This document shows, one piece after another, positions 15,906 through 23,767 of a stretch of 26,370 nt of DNA. Source of the DNA: Candidatus Cellulosilyticum pullistercoris (GTDB taxonomy: Bacteria; Bacillota; Clostridia; Lachnospirales; Cellulosilyticaceae); NCBI GenBank assembly GCA_018883705.1, contig JAHLFQ010000209.1:1-26370 (forward strand). Reading direction: 5' to 3'. Under the pieces are notes generated by a model. The model saw only the letters and a list, made by a program, of their open reading frames with translations, was not told where the DNA came from and ran no database searches. How positions within the stretch are numbered: position 1 is the stretch's first letter; each line of letters starts with the position of its first letter. Position numbers and translations under genes: made by a program.

Positions 15906-17441
15906 ATGAAAAAAATCTTAAATTTAGTATTTAGTCGTATAGCTATAGTTGGCATACTTATATTGCTTCAAATTGGGATTATTATATCTGTCATATGGAA
16001 ACTAAGTAATTATTTTATTTATTTCTACATCATTTGTGTGCTAATTAGTACAGTTGTGGTGATACATCTTGTAAGTAAGAATGAAAATCCTTCCTATAAG
16101 TTAGCATGGGCTATACCTATTATGTTGTTTCCGCTCTTTGGTGGATTTTTCTATATTATTGCAGGTAATAATCGATTGGGTAAAAAGTTTACTAGAAGAT
16201 TAGAGGAGGTTTATAGAAGAACCGTCCCTTTCCTTAAGCAAGATGAATCCATAATGGAGGAGCTAGAACAACAAGATAAAAATATAGCTAATCAAGCCAA
16301 GTATATTAACCATTTCTCCTGCTATCCGATTTATAAGAATACAAAAACTAAATACTTTAGTCCGGGAGAGAGTTTCTTTGAAAGTTTGGTTGAAGAATTA
16401 GAAAAAGCAGAGCACTTTATCTTTATGGAGTATTTCATTATAGACCAAGGTATGATGTGGGATACCGTGCTAGAAATCCTAGAAAGAAAAGCAAAACAAG
16501 GTGTAGATGTAAGGGTTCTATATGATGATATAGGTTGCCTCAAAACATTACCTTACAAGTATGAAGAAAAGTTACGTAAAAAAGGAATAAAGTGTCTAGT
16601 ATTTAATCCATTGGCGCCAGTGGTTTCTATTATTTTAAATAATAGGGATCATAGAAAGATTACTGTAGTAGATGGACATGTTGGTTTTATGGGTGGCATT
16701 AACTTAGCAGATGAATACATTAATGCTGTTGAAAGATTTGGACACTGGAAAGACGCAGCTATTATGCTAAAAGGTGAAGCTGTATGGAATTTAACCATGA
16801 TGTTTTTACAAACATGGGATTTTACAAGTAATGAGTATGAAGATTATAATCTGTATAAACCCAATGTATATCACCCTGAACCTTTTGAAAGTGACGGATA
16901 TGTACAACCCTATGCGGATAGTCCTCTAGACCATGAAACAGTAGGAGAAAATGTATATCTTAATTTACTTCATAAGGCAAAAGACTATGTTTATATTTGT
17001 ACCCCGTATTTAATTGTAGATAATGAAATGGTAACGGCACTCAGTTTAGCTGCAAAAAGTGGCGTAGACGTAAGAATTATGACACCACATATTGAAGATA
17101 AGTGGTATGTGCATATCTTAACTAGGGCGTACTATGAACAGCTTATTAAAGTTGGAATCAAAATTTACGAATATACACCAGGATTTATTCATTCAAAAAC
17201 ATTTGTATCAGATGACGAAGTAGGAGTAGTTGGAAGTATCAATATGGATTATAGAAGTCTATACTTGCATTTTGAGTGTGGCACATGGCTCTATAAAACA
17301 GAAACGATCCGTGATATTAAAGAAGACTTTTTAAATATGGTAGAGATTGCAACACCAATTACTTTAGAAGATTGCAGACGCGTGAAATTAGTAACTAGAT
17401 TGATGCGTTCCATTATAAGATTATTTGCTCCTCTTATGTAG
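15906..17441 (+). CDS. cls: Cardiolipin synthase (PLD family)
   Basis: A 511-residue membrane enzyme that joins two phosphatidylglycerols into cardiolipin and glycerol. ATG at 15906 stands eight bases after AGGAG; an upstream in-frame TTG at 15885 precedes that site and is rejected. Two N-terminal helices (about 5-28 and 30-52) are followed by the PLDc_N segment (AWAIPIMLFPLFGGFFYII). Two HKD motifs form the active site: DHRKITVVDG (His249) with GGIN, and HSKTFVSDD (His429) with GSINMDYRS. Its length is normal for bacterial ClsA. A copy of the REP-like word, in reverse orientation, is read in frame at 16218-16229 as R-T-V-P, between the membrane part and the first catalytic domain. Confidence 0.93.
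   Translation: MKKILNLVFSRIAIVGILILLQIGIIISVIWKLSNYFIYFYIICVLISTVVVIHLVSKNENPSYKLAWAIPIMLFPLFGGFFYIIAGNNRLGKKFTRRLEEVYRRTVPFLKQDESIMEELEQQDKNIANQAKYINHFSCYPIYKNTKTKYFSPGESFFESLVEELEKAEHFIFMEYFIIDQGMMWDTVLEILERKAKQGVDVRVLYDDIGCLKTLPYKYEEKLRKKGIKCLVFNPLAPVVSIILNNRDHRKITVVDGHVGFMGGINLADEYINAVERFGHWKDAAIMLKGEAVWNLTMMFLQTWDFTSNEYEDYNLYKPNVYHPEPFESDGYVQPYADSPLDHETVGENVYLNLLHKAKDYVYICTPYLIVDNEMVTALSLAAKSGVDVRIMTPHIEDKWYVHILTRAYYEQLIKVGIKIYEYTPGFIHSKTFVSDDEVGVVGSINMDYRSLYLHFECGTWLYKTETIRDIKEDFLNMVEIATPITLEDCRRVKLVTRLMRSIIRLFAPLM
16218..16229 (-). repeat. REP-like core inside the cardiolipin synthase gene
   Basis: AGAACCGTCCCT is the reverse complement of the exact 12-base word. It is read in frame as Arg-Thr-Val-Pro, near residues 105-108, in the linker before the catalytic domains. 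It keeps the A of AGGGACGG shared by the intergenic copies. Confidence 0.55.
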
Positions 17442-17480
17442 AGGCTAGAGTAGAGAATTATTTAGTAGGGACTATCTAGT

Positions 17481-17495
17481 AGGGACGGTTCTGCT
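17481..17495 (+). repeat. REP-like single unit (AGGGACGGTTCTGCT)
   Basis: A full 15-base copy about 40 bases after cls. A partial copy precedes it: TAGTAGGGAC occurs at 17463-17472 and again at 17477-17486, a 14-base tandem step. This suggests local duplication or a decayed second unit. Confidence 0.78.
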
Positions 17496-17572
17496 ATAAA
17501 TTTGATAAAGATGTAGATATGTTGAGTAAATTGGGGATAGAGTGATTACTACAGAAGAAGATTGTGGATAAA

Positions 17573-17636
17573 AAATAGAAAAGAATAGGGACGGTTCTGC
17601 TCACTTAAGCAGAACCGTCCCTATTCTTTTCTATTT
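17573..17636. terminator. REP-like inverted pair acting as terminator between cls and fruA
   Basis: Two REP-like units face each other in a perfect 29-base stem (17573-17601 and 17608-17636) with a 6-base loop, CACTTA. The outer parts are A-rich on one side and T-rich on the other, so the RNA hairpin has a U-rich tail on either strand. The fruA stop codon (17631-17633) lies inside the stem. It therefore seems to end fruKA transcription and to block read-through from cls. Confidence 0.88.
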
Positions 17637-19538
17637 ATTTAAAGGTTTTTTGAGAAATCCTAGTAGGATAGCGCCTACAACTGAACCGATTACAAGTGCA
17701 ATAAAGTACCATAAAGGTTGACCGATTACTGGAAGTACGAAGATACCACCATGTGGGGCATTCAGTGTACATCCAAAAAACATGGAGATGGCGCCAGCTA
17801 CTGCTGAGCCGACAACGCATGAAGGAATAATTCTTATTGGGTCAGAGGCAGCAAAAGGAATAGCACCTTCAGTAATGAAGGATAAGCCCATTACATAATT
17901 AATGATACCTGATTGACGTTCTTTTTCTGTGAATCTATCTTTGAAAAAGGTCGTACAAAGAGCGATTGCAAGTGGAGGGACCATACCTCCAATCATAACA
18001 GCAGCCATCAATGAAAGATTGCCAGCTTCAAGGGCAGCAATACCAACTACGTATGCAGCCTTATTAAATGGACCACCCATATCAATAGCCATCATTGAAG
18101 CTAAAATGATACCTACAAGAACGCCACTTGTTGTTCCCATGTTTAATAAAGTTTCTGTTAACCAAGTGTTTACAAAAGCGCATGGTGGATTAATGATAAA
18201 TTGCATAATGAAACCAATTAGGCCAATTCCTAATACAGGATACAGTAAAGTTGGTTTGAGTCCTTCAAGAGTTTGTGGTAAATATGAAAGCACTTTTTTC
18301 AGTCCTAGCATCAGATAACCAGCTACAAATCCAGCGACTAAAGCGCCTAAGAATCCGGAACCACCTACATTTGCAAGCATACCACCAACGAAACCAACAG
18401 CAAGAGCTGGACGTTCGCCGATACTCATAGCAATATAACCAGCCAGTACAGGAAGCATAAAGCCGAAAGCAGTATCACCAATAAACTTAAACCAAACGGC
18501 AATTGCTGTATTAGAACCTAGTGCATCTGTATAGCCTAACACAGAGTCGATTAGGAAGGCTAAAGCAATAAGAATACCACCACCAATTACGAATGGAAGC
18601 ATGTGAGAAACACCATTCATTAAGTGTTTGTAGAGTTTGCGAGCAAGGCCTTCACTGGTAGCTGTTTCACTATCATCAGAATGACCATTACTATGAGCGT
18701 GATAAATAGGAGCATCACCAGCAGCAGCTTTAATAACGAGTTCTTCTGCTTTATGAATACCATTAGCTACCTTAGTGATAATCACTTTTTTACCATTAAA
18801 GCGTGCCATTTCAACTTTTTTATCAGCAGCTACAATGATACATTCTGCATTTTGAATTTCTTCATCAGTAAGTTTATTTTTAACACCACTTGAACCATTA
18901 GTTTCTACTTTACAAGTAATGCCGAGTTCATCTGCCTTGTTTTGAAGTGCTTCAGCTGCCATAAAAGTATGAGCAATACCTGTTGGGCAAGCTGTAACAG
19001 CTAAAATTTGATAGCCATTATCTGAAGTAGGATTTGATGTCAGTTTTGTAAGTTCTTCTTTTGAAATTTCGTCACCAAATTTTTCAGTTTCTTTTATATT
19101 GATAAGGCGTAAAAATTCATTAGCATTTGATGCGTTAATAAGAGATTCTCTAAATTTAGCATCCATAAGAATGGTTGATAATCTAGAAAGAACCTCTAGG
19201 TGTGTGTTGTTTGCACCGTCTGGAGCAGCAATCATAAAGAGTAGATGAGATGGAGCTCCATCAAGGGATTCATAATCTACACCCTCTTTACTAACAGCAG
19301 CTACTAGTGTCGCTTTTGTAACAGCATCTACTTTTGCATGTGGGATAGCAATTCCTTCACCAATACCTGTTGTGCTTAAATCTTCACGAGCAAGAATGGC
19401 TGATTTGTAAGCTTCTCTATCTTTAATGTTTCCTGTAGAGTTCATAAGGTCTACTAAATGATCAATAGCTTCAGCTTTAGAAGTTACTTTAAAGTTTAGG
19501 TCAATACTTTTTGCACTAAGTAAATCTGTAATTCTCAT
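17631..19538 (-). CDS. fruA: Fructose-specific PTS enzyme IIABC
   Basis: A 635-residue permease that imports fructose and phosphorylates it to fructose-1-phosphate. Order of domains: EIIA (about 1-145) with phospho-His67 in AIPHAK; EIIB (about 170-270) with phospho-Cys184 in TACPTGIAHTFMAAEAL; and the EIIC membrane domain (about 300-630) with many helices and the motif GGPFNKAAY. A short Gly/Ser/His-rich linker (HAHSNGHSDD) joins IIB and IIC. The three-in-one A-B-C order is standard for Firmicutes FruA. It starts at ATG 21 bases after fruK, with TCGGAGGC just upstream as RBS. Its last codons run into the REP-like hairpin. Confidence 0.95.
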   Translation of the reverse strand: MRITDLLSAKSIDLNFKVTSKAEAIDHLVDLMNSTGNIKDREAYKSAILAREDLSTTGIGEGIAIPHAKVDAVTKATLVAAVSKEGVDYESLDGAPSHLLFMIAAPDGANNTHLEVLSRLSTILMDAKFRESLINASNANEFLRLINIKETEKFGDEISKEELTKLTSNPTSDNGYQILAVTACPTGIAHTFMAAEALQNKADELGITCKVETNGSSGVKNKLTDEEIQNAECIIVAADKKVEMARFNGKKVIITKVANGIHKAEELVIKAAAGDAPIYHAHSNGHSDDSETATSEGLARKLYKHLMNGVSHMLPFVIGGGILIALAFLIDSVLGYTDALGSNTAIAVWFKFIGDTAFGFMLPVLAGYIAMSIGERPALAVGFVGGMLANVGGSGFLGALVAGFVAGYLMLGLKKVLSYLPQTLEGLKPTLLYPVLGIGLIGFIMQFIINPPCAFVNTWLTETLLNMGTTSGVLVGIILASMMAIDMGGPFNKAAYVVGIAALEAGNLSLMAAVMIGGMVPPLAIALCTTFFKDRFTEKERQSGIINYVMGLSFITEGAIPFAASDPIRIIPSCVVGSAVAGAISMFFGCTLNAPHGGIFVLPVIGQPLWYFIALVIGSVVGAILLGFLKKPLNK

Positions 19539-19559
19539 TGTAAGCCTCCGATTAGTTTG

Positions 19560-20462
19560 TTAAAGTTGATAAAGTAGGTCATCAATCGTATCTTTTCTTG
19601 CGAGCCATGGAGAAAAGGCAGTAGCACTACCTGTTGCAGTAGCCAGTTTAAGCGCTTCTTTAAGATTATTTGATTTAAGGTAGCCAGCAATGAATCCAGC
19701 AACCATAGAATCACCAGAACCTACTGTATTAATCACTGTTCCTTTTGGAGCATTCATTCTAATAACTTCTCCTTCGCTTGTGATGAGGATAGAACCGTCC
19801 CCACCCATAGAGATAAGAACATTTTGAGCGCCCATTTCTTGTAATTTGCGAGCATAAGTTATAATCTCATCGTCGGAATGAAGCGTGACATTAAAAAGCT
19901 CTGCTAGTTCAATGTGGTTTGGTTTAATAAGAAATGGTTTGTATTTAAGAACATTAAGAAGTAAATCTTTCGTTGCATCGACAATGATGTTGATATTTTT
20001 ATGGGCAAGTGCTTTCATAATATCTTGATAAATACTAGTTGGGACACTACTTGGAATACTGCCTGCTAATATTAAAAAATCACCATCTTGAATTTCTTCG
20101 AGCTGAGTAAATAAATCTCTTAAGTCTGCAGGGGTAATTTTTGGCCCCATACCATTAATTTCTGTTTCTTTTTCCGCTTCAAGTTTTACATTGATTCGTG
20201 AAATGCCATGGTCTAACGTAATGAAATCTGTATGGATGCCTAATTGAAGCATAATATTTTCAATTTCTTTTCCGGTAAAGCCTGATACAAAACCAAGTGC
20301 CTTGTTAGGAATTCCCAGGGTATTAAGGACAATAGAAACGTTAATGCCTTTACCACCAGGATAGACCTCTTCTTTTTTGCTTCTATTTACACTGCTGAGA
20401 TTGAATTCATCTAAGTGCATAACATAGTCTAAAGAAGGATTTAAAGTTACTGTATAAATCAC
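19560..20462 (-). CDS. fruK: 1-phosphofructokinase
   Basis: A 300-residue PfkB-family kinase that turns fructose-1-phosphate into fructose-1,6-bisphosphate, the step after FruA. It starts with GTG eight bases after AAGGAGG. Family motifs are TLNPSLDYVMHL at the N-terminus, YPGGKGINVSIVLNTLG for substrate binding, ILAGSIPSSVP, and the catalytic VNTVGSGDSMVAGF. The length is normal for FruK. It is the first gene of a two-gene operon with fruA. The DeoR-type fruR that commonly precedes fruK in Firmicutes is missing; a divergent LacI-family gene stands in its place. Confidence 0.94.
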   Translation of the reverse strand: MIYTVTLNPSLDYVMHLDEFNLSSVNRSKKEEVYPGGKGINVSIVLNTLGIPNKALGFVSGFTGKEIENIMLQLGIHTDFITLDHGISRINVKLEAEKETEINGMGPKITPADLRDLFTQLEEIQDGDFLILAGSIPSSVPTSIYQDIMKALAHKNINIIVDATKDLLLNVLKYKPFLIKPNHIELAELFNVTLHSDDEIITYARKLQEMGAQNVLISMGGDGSILITSEGEVIRMNAPKGTVINTVGSGDSMVAGFIAGYLKSNNLKEALKLATATGSATAFSPWLARKDTIDDLLYQL

Positions 20463-20492
20463 TAATATGACCTCCTTATATATAAAATTAAA

Positions 20493-20526
20493 ATTGTAAA
20501 TAATTTCAAAAAATGAATCGTAAATA
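20493..20526. promoter_or_regulatory. Direct repeat AT(T/C)GTAAATA upstream of fruK
   Basis: ATTGTAAATA (20493-20502) and ATCGTAAATA (20517-20526) stand 24 bases apart within the fruK upstream region. A third copy in inverted orientation lies at 20675-20684, on the lacI side. The set of three in one 305-base divergent gap suggests operators for the LacI-family protein. Confidence 0.4.
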
Positions 20527-20581
20527 CCATTATAAGTAATAGCTCAATATAAGTAAAGAAAAATCTATTGGAGTGAACATG

Positions 20582-20594
20582 TGTAAACGTCAAA
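20582..20594 (+). promoter_or_regulatory. Half-conserved cre/LacI-type operator
   Basis: TGTAAACGTCAAA has a perfect left half of the cre-type consensus TGWAANCGNTNWCA and a poor right half. It lies in the middle of the fruK-lacI gap. CcpA or the local LacI-family protein could bind it weakly. Confidence 0.3.
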
Positions 20595-20674
20595 TATCAT
20601 AGGGTTATAATTCCCATTAGTAAAAATAATATTAATCTTATAAAAGGCAAAGAATGAAAATTGATTTTTCTATC

Positions 20675-20684
20675 TATTTACGAT
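20675..20684 (-). promoter_or_regulatory. Third, inverted copy of the ATCGTAAATA element
   Basis: On the minus strand this reads ATCGTAAATA, identical to 20517-20526. The two centres are 158 bases apart, about 15 helical turns, which would allow looping between the fruK and lacI promoters. Confidence 0.4.
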
Positions 20685-20767
20685 ACTATGAGTTTAAGAC
20701 AATGAGAAGGATTATTTTAGACTTGGAATAGTGATAGATAAAAACATATGAAGGTAGGAGAATACAT

Positions 20768-21772
20768 ATGAATATCAGAGATATAGCGGCAATAGCAAAT
20801 GTGGGAGTAAGTACTGTTTCTAGGGTTTTAAATAATCATCCAGATGTAAATGATGAGACAAGGAAAAGGATTCTTGAGATTATAAAAGAGAACAATTATA
20901 TCCCTAATAATAGTGCTAGAATTCTAAAGCAAAGTAACACTAAGAATATCGGAATATTAGTTAAAGGTGTATTTAACCCTTTTTTCTCAGAAATTCTAAA
21001 GCTTGTGAGCGTAGGTATCCAGAATGCAGGATATACAATGATTTTACAACATCATAATAATGAAAATGATATTGGAACTTTAGTGGGTTTTATTAAGGAA
21101 AAGAGATTACAAGGTATGATTTGCCTAGGGGGAAACTTTTTAAATTTAACAGATGATGACTTAGAAGAGGTAAATATACCTATTGTTTTACTTTCTGTAG
21201 ATTCAGTCACAAGAAAAAATTTAAAGAGATGCTCCTCTATTAGTATTAATAATAAGCAAGCCGCCTATATGGCAACAGAATATCTTATTAAAAATGGTCA
21301 TAAAAATATAGGATTAATACTAGGAGAAAAGAAAGACTTTGGAATCAGTCAGGAACGATGTGAAGGGTATAAAAGTGCTTTAGAAGACTATAAAATTGGT
21401 ATAGGTGATCAATATATTATATACGGAGAATATGAATATGATGATGCCTATAAAGAAAGCAAAAAGATCTTAGAGGAAAATCCAGAAATAACAGCCATCT
21501 TTGCGATTTCAGATATTATGGCAGTTGGGGCCGCTAAGGCAAGTTTTGATCTAGGAAGAAAAGTTGGAGAAGATATATCGATTATGGGATTTGATGGGAT
21601 GGATATATCAAAATATTATGAGCCATCTATTACGACTGTTAAGCAACCTAAAAATGAGATGAGCCGATTAAGTGTAGAAATTCTTCTTAAACTGTTAGAA
21701 GGGAAAATAGAAAACTCACACATCTTTTTAGATGTTGAATTAGTAGAAAGACAATCATGTCGTGCTATTTAA
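20768..21772 (+). CDS. LacI-family transcriptional regulator
   Basis: A 334-residue repressor-type protein starting at ATG with AGGAG seven bases before it. The N-terminal helix-turn-helix (about 2-25, DIAAIANVGVSTVSRVLNN) is followed by the hinge segment NNSARILK. A periplasmic-binding-protein-like effector domain (about 60-330) follows, with GHKNIGLI, DIMAVGAAKA, ISIMGFDGMD and PSITTVKQP. It is divergent from fruKA and probably controls that operon, with fructose-1-phosphate or a similar sugar phosphate as possible effector. Clostridial fru operons more often use a DeoR-type FruR, so control of another sugar set cannot be excluded. Its mRNA ends in a REP-like hairpin. Confidence 0.9.
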   Translation: MNIRDIAAIANVGVSTVSRVLNNHPDVNDETRKRILEIIKENNYIPNNSARILKQSNTKNIGILVKGVFNPFFSEILKLVSVGIQNAGYTMILQHHNNENDIGTLVGFIKEKRLQGMICLGGNFLNLTDDDLEEVNIPIVLLSVDSVTRKNLKRCSSISINNKQAAYMATEYLIKNGHKNIGLILGEKKDFGISQERCEGYKSALEDYKIGIGDQYIIYGEYEYDDAYKESKKILEENPEITAIFAISDIMAVGAAKASFDLGRKVGEDISIMGFDGMDISKYYEPSITTVKQPKNEMSRLSVEILLKLLEGKIENSHIFLDVELVERQSCRAI

Positions 21773-21782
21773 AAAAGAATAG

Positions 21783-21832
21783 AAAAGAAGAGGGACGGTT
21801 CTGCTAAAGCAGAACCGTCCCTCTTCTTTTTA
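21783..21832 (+). terminator. REP-like inverted pair acting as terminator of the lacI-family gene
   Basis: Two units face each other in a 23-base perfect stem (21783-21805 and 21808-21830) separated by only AA, with a T-rich tail. It begins ten bases after the stop codon. The A-rich flank AGAAAAGAA before the word also occurs before the fruA/cls pair, so the homology goes beyond the core. Confidence 0.87.
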
Positions 21833-21842
21833 TTTTTAAACT

Positions 21843-21870
21843 TGAATATTTTTCTTGTAATTACAAATAA
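21843..21870 (+). promoter_or_regulatory. Tentative sporulation promoter of the ger operon
   Basis: TGAATA (21843-21848) and CAAATAA (21864-21870) resemble the -35 and -10 of forespore sigma factors (sigma-F/G), 15 bases apart. Between them lies the perfect 12-base palindrome TTGTAATTACAA (21855-21866). gerA-type operons are known to depend on sigma-G. The match here is weak. Confidence 0.35.
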
Positions 21871-21908
21871 TGCTTATGAATTACCAAAATGGGAATTGGG
21901 GTGAAAAG

Positions 21909-22103
21909 ATGATATGGCTAAAAGAATATTTTTCAATCTATATAGATCTTATAATGCTGGCAATTGGTGCTTACATGGCATGGATACAAAGCAATAATTT
22001 AGAAAGAGAAGAAGAGTTCCAGAGAGAGGGACGGTTCTCTAAAATAGTAGGATACATTTATATTGTTATTGGAATTTGTGGAATTATAATTGCTGCAGTT
22101 TAA
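21909..22103 (+). CDS. Small membrane protein at the head of the ger operon (CLC_0170-like)
   Basis: A 64-residue protein. ATG at 21909 is chosen because GGGGTG stands five bases before it; an in-frame ATG at 21870 has no RBS. Two hydrophobic helices (about 8-26 and 46-63) flank a short charged loop. Its place directly before gerA, 21 bases upstream, and its size match a small protein that often precedes clostridial ger operons and is listed as CLC_0170 family, as far as I recall. The function is unknown; a role in the germinant receptor is possible. Part of the charged loop (E-G-R-F-S) is encoded by a REP-like core. Confidence 0.72.
   Translation: MIWLKEYFSIYIDLIMLAIGAYMAWIQSNNLEREEEFQREGRFSKIVGYIYIVIGICGIIIAAV
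22027..22038 (+). repeat. REP-like core inside the small ger-operon gene
   Basis: The exact word AGGGACGGTTCT is read in frame as (E)-G-R-F-S, in the loop between the two membrane helices. The frame differs from that of the copy in cls. Confidence 0.6.
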
Positions 22104-22124
22104 TATAGGCGAAAGGAGTAGTAT

Positions 22125-23759
22125 ATGAGAAGAGAAAAGAAGCCTCTAAAAATAAGTAAAGAAGATGAGTTTCATGATGAAGAGAATAAAATAAGCATAG
22201 AATTATCAAGTGATCTAGATAGTAATATTAAACATATAGAAATGCTATTTAAGGATTGCGGAGATATTGTAAAGAGAGAGGTCACTATAGATGCTGAGAA
22301 AAATTTTAGGATTTATGGTGTTTATACAGATGGACTGATTAATAGGGACATATTAGAAAATTATTTGTTAAGCAGGGTATTTGAATTTAAGAATTTAAGT
22401 GGAGAGATTGATACGGATACGTACTCTCCTACTAAGATGGTCATGCAACATTTTTCTGCTACGTTTGATGTCAAAGAAGTCGATAAAATGGATGATATGG
22501 TGAAGGCGGTACTGTCAGGAGATAGTGCTGTTTTTGTGGAAGGTTCAACGAAGGGGTTAGTGATTGCAACACGTAGCTGGCCAGCTAGAGGTGTAAGTGA
22601 ACCAGCAACAGAAAACGTAGTTAGAGGGCCAAGAGAGGGATTTACTGAAACTATAAGATTTAACACAGTTTTAGTAAGAAGACGAATTAGAGATACTAAG
22701 CTTAAGTTTAAGATGATTAGCTATGGAACAAGAAGTAGAACAGATATTGCGCTTGTGTATGTAGAGGATATCGTAAAACCTGAGCTAGTAAAAGAGATTG
22801 AAGAGAGACTGGATAAGTATGTCATTGATGCTGTTTTTGATAGTGGTTATATTGAACAGCTGATTGAAGATAGCTGGAAAAGTCCGTTTCCTCAGACGCA
22901 AGCTACAGAAAGACCTGATAAGTTCGCAGCCAGTTTACTTGAGGGAAAAGTTGGTATATTAGTAGACACATCTCCTTTTGGAATTATTGTACCAGCCACC
23001 TTAAATGCATTTTATCAAGCCTCAGAAGACTATTATCAAAGATGGCAGATTATGAGTTTTACGAGAATACTTAGATATATCGTGTCATTTTTTTCATTTA
23101 CCTTACCAGGATTATATATTGCGATATTAAACTTTCAGCCGGCAATACTGCCTACACCTTTTGCCATTTCTATCGCCGCCTCGCGGGAGGGGATTACGTT
23201 TTCCACGGTTACGGAAATTATTGTTATGGAAGTCATATTTGAATTGTTTAGAGAAGCAGGAATTAGGGCGCCAGGAGCTATTGGACATGTTATTGCATTA
23301 GTTGGTGGGCTTGTTATTGGACAAGCAGCAGTTGATGCCAACATTATTAGTCCGATGATTATTATCATTATTGCATTTACAGCTATCTGTACATTTGCTG
23401 TGCCTGATTATAGTTTGGCATCTGCATTCAGGTTAGTCAGATACTTGTTTATTGCTTTATCTGCAGCGTTAGGATTATATGGATTTTTAATAGCTATGCT
23501 CATTGTACTGACACATCTTTCAGCATTAGAAAGTTTTAAGATTCCTTATTTAGCACCATATAACATTTCTGATCAAAATGGGGCAAGAGATTTAAAAGAT
23601 ACCATTTTAAGATTTCCAACATTTATGCAAACAACAAGACCTATATTTGCTAGACAGATTCAAAGGACAAGGTTGCGCCTTAAATCAAAAGAAAATGCTA
23701 CAGATCTAGCGCCAGGTTCAAATAGTGAGAAGACCAATAAGGTAAATAGCAAGAAATAA
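22125..23759 (+). CDS. gerAA: Spore germination receptor subunit A (GerA family)
   Basis: A 544-residue inner-membrane protein of spores, one of the three parts of a nutrient germinant receptor. It starts at ATG six bases after AAAGGAG. The long N-terminal hydrophilic half (1 to about 290) contains the family signature EPATENVVRGPREGFTE (159-175) and VGILVDTSPFGIIVPAT. About five membrane helices follow (from about 315), including GEVIGQAAVDANIISP-like GLVIGQAAVDANIISP. A basic hydrophilic tail ends the chain. It lacks the long acidic N-terminus of some GerA proteins, which is within normal variation. It is followed by gerAB and gerAC in the usual order. Confidence 0.95.
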   Translation: MRREKKPLKISKEDEFHDEENKISIELSSDLDSNIKHIEMLFKDCGDIVKREVTIDAEKNFRIYGVYTDGLINRDILENYLLSRVFEFKNLSGEIDTDTYSPTKMVMQHFSATFDVKEVDKMDDMVKAVLSGDSAVFVEGSTKGLVIATRSWPARGVSEPATENVVRGPREGFTETIRFNTVLVRRRIRDTKLKFKMISYGTRSRTDIALVYVEDIVKPELVKEIEERLDKYVIDAVFDSGYIEQLIEDSWKSPFPQTQATERPDKFAASLLEGKVGILVDTSPFGIIVPATLNAFYQASEDYYQRWQIMSFTRILRYIVSFFSFTLPGLYIAILNFQPAILPTPFAISIAASREGITFSTVTEIIVMEVIFELFREAGIRAPGAIGHVIALVGGLVIGQAAVDANIISPMIIIIIAFTAICTFAVPDYSLASAFRLVRYLFIALSAALGLYGFLIAMLIVLTHLSALESFKIPYLAPYNISDQNGARDLKDTILRFPTFMQTTRPIFARQIQRTRLRLKSKENATDLAPGSNSEKTNKVNSKK

Positions 23760-23767
23760 ACTGATAT

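Noticed and set aside
17929..18318. Plus-strand open frame of 129 codons over fruA
   Set aside because: It is antisense to the EIIC domain, with low-complexity content and no RBS. It is a shadow of the real gene.
19791..19802. Reverse copy of GGGACGGTTCT inside fruK
   Set aside because: It also has G before the word and encodes the conserved M-G-G-D-G-S of PfkB enzymes. The 15 bases shared with kdgK (GGTGGGGACGGTTCT) are notable but explained by the same G-G-D-G-S residues.
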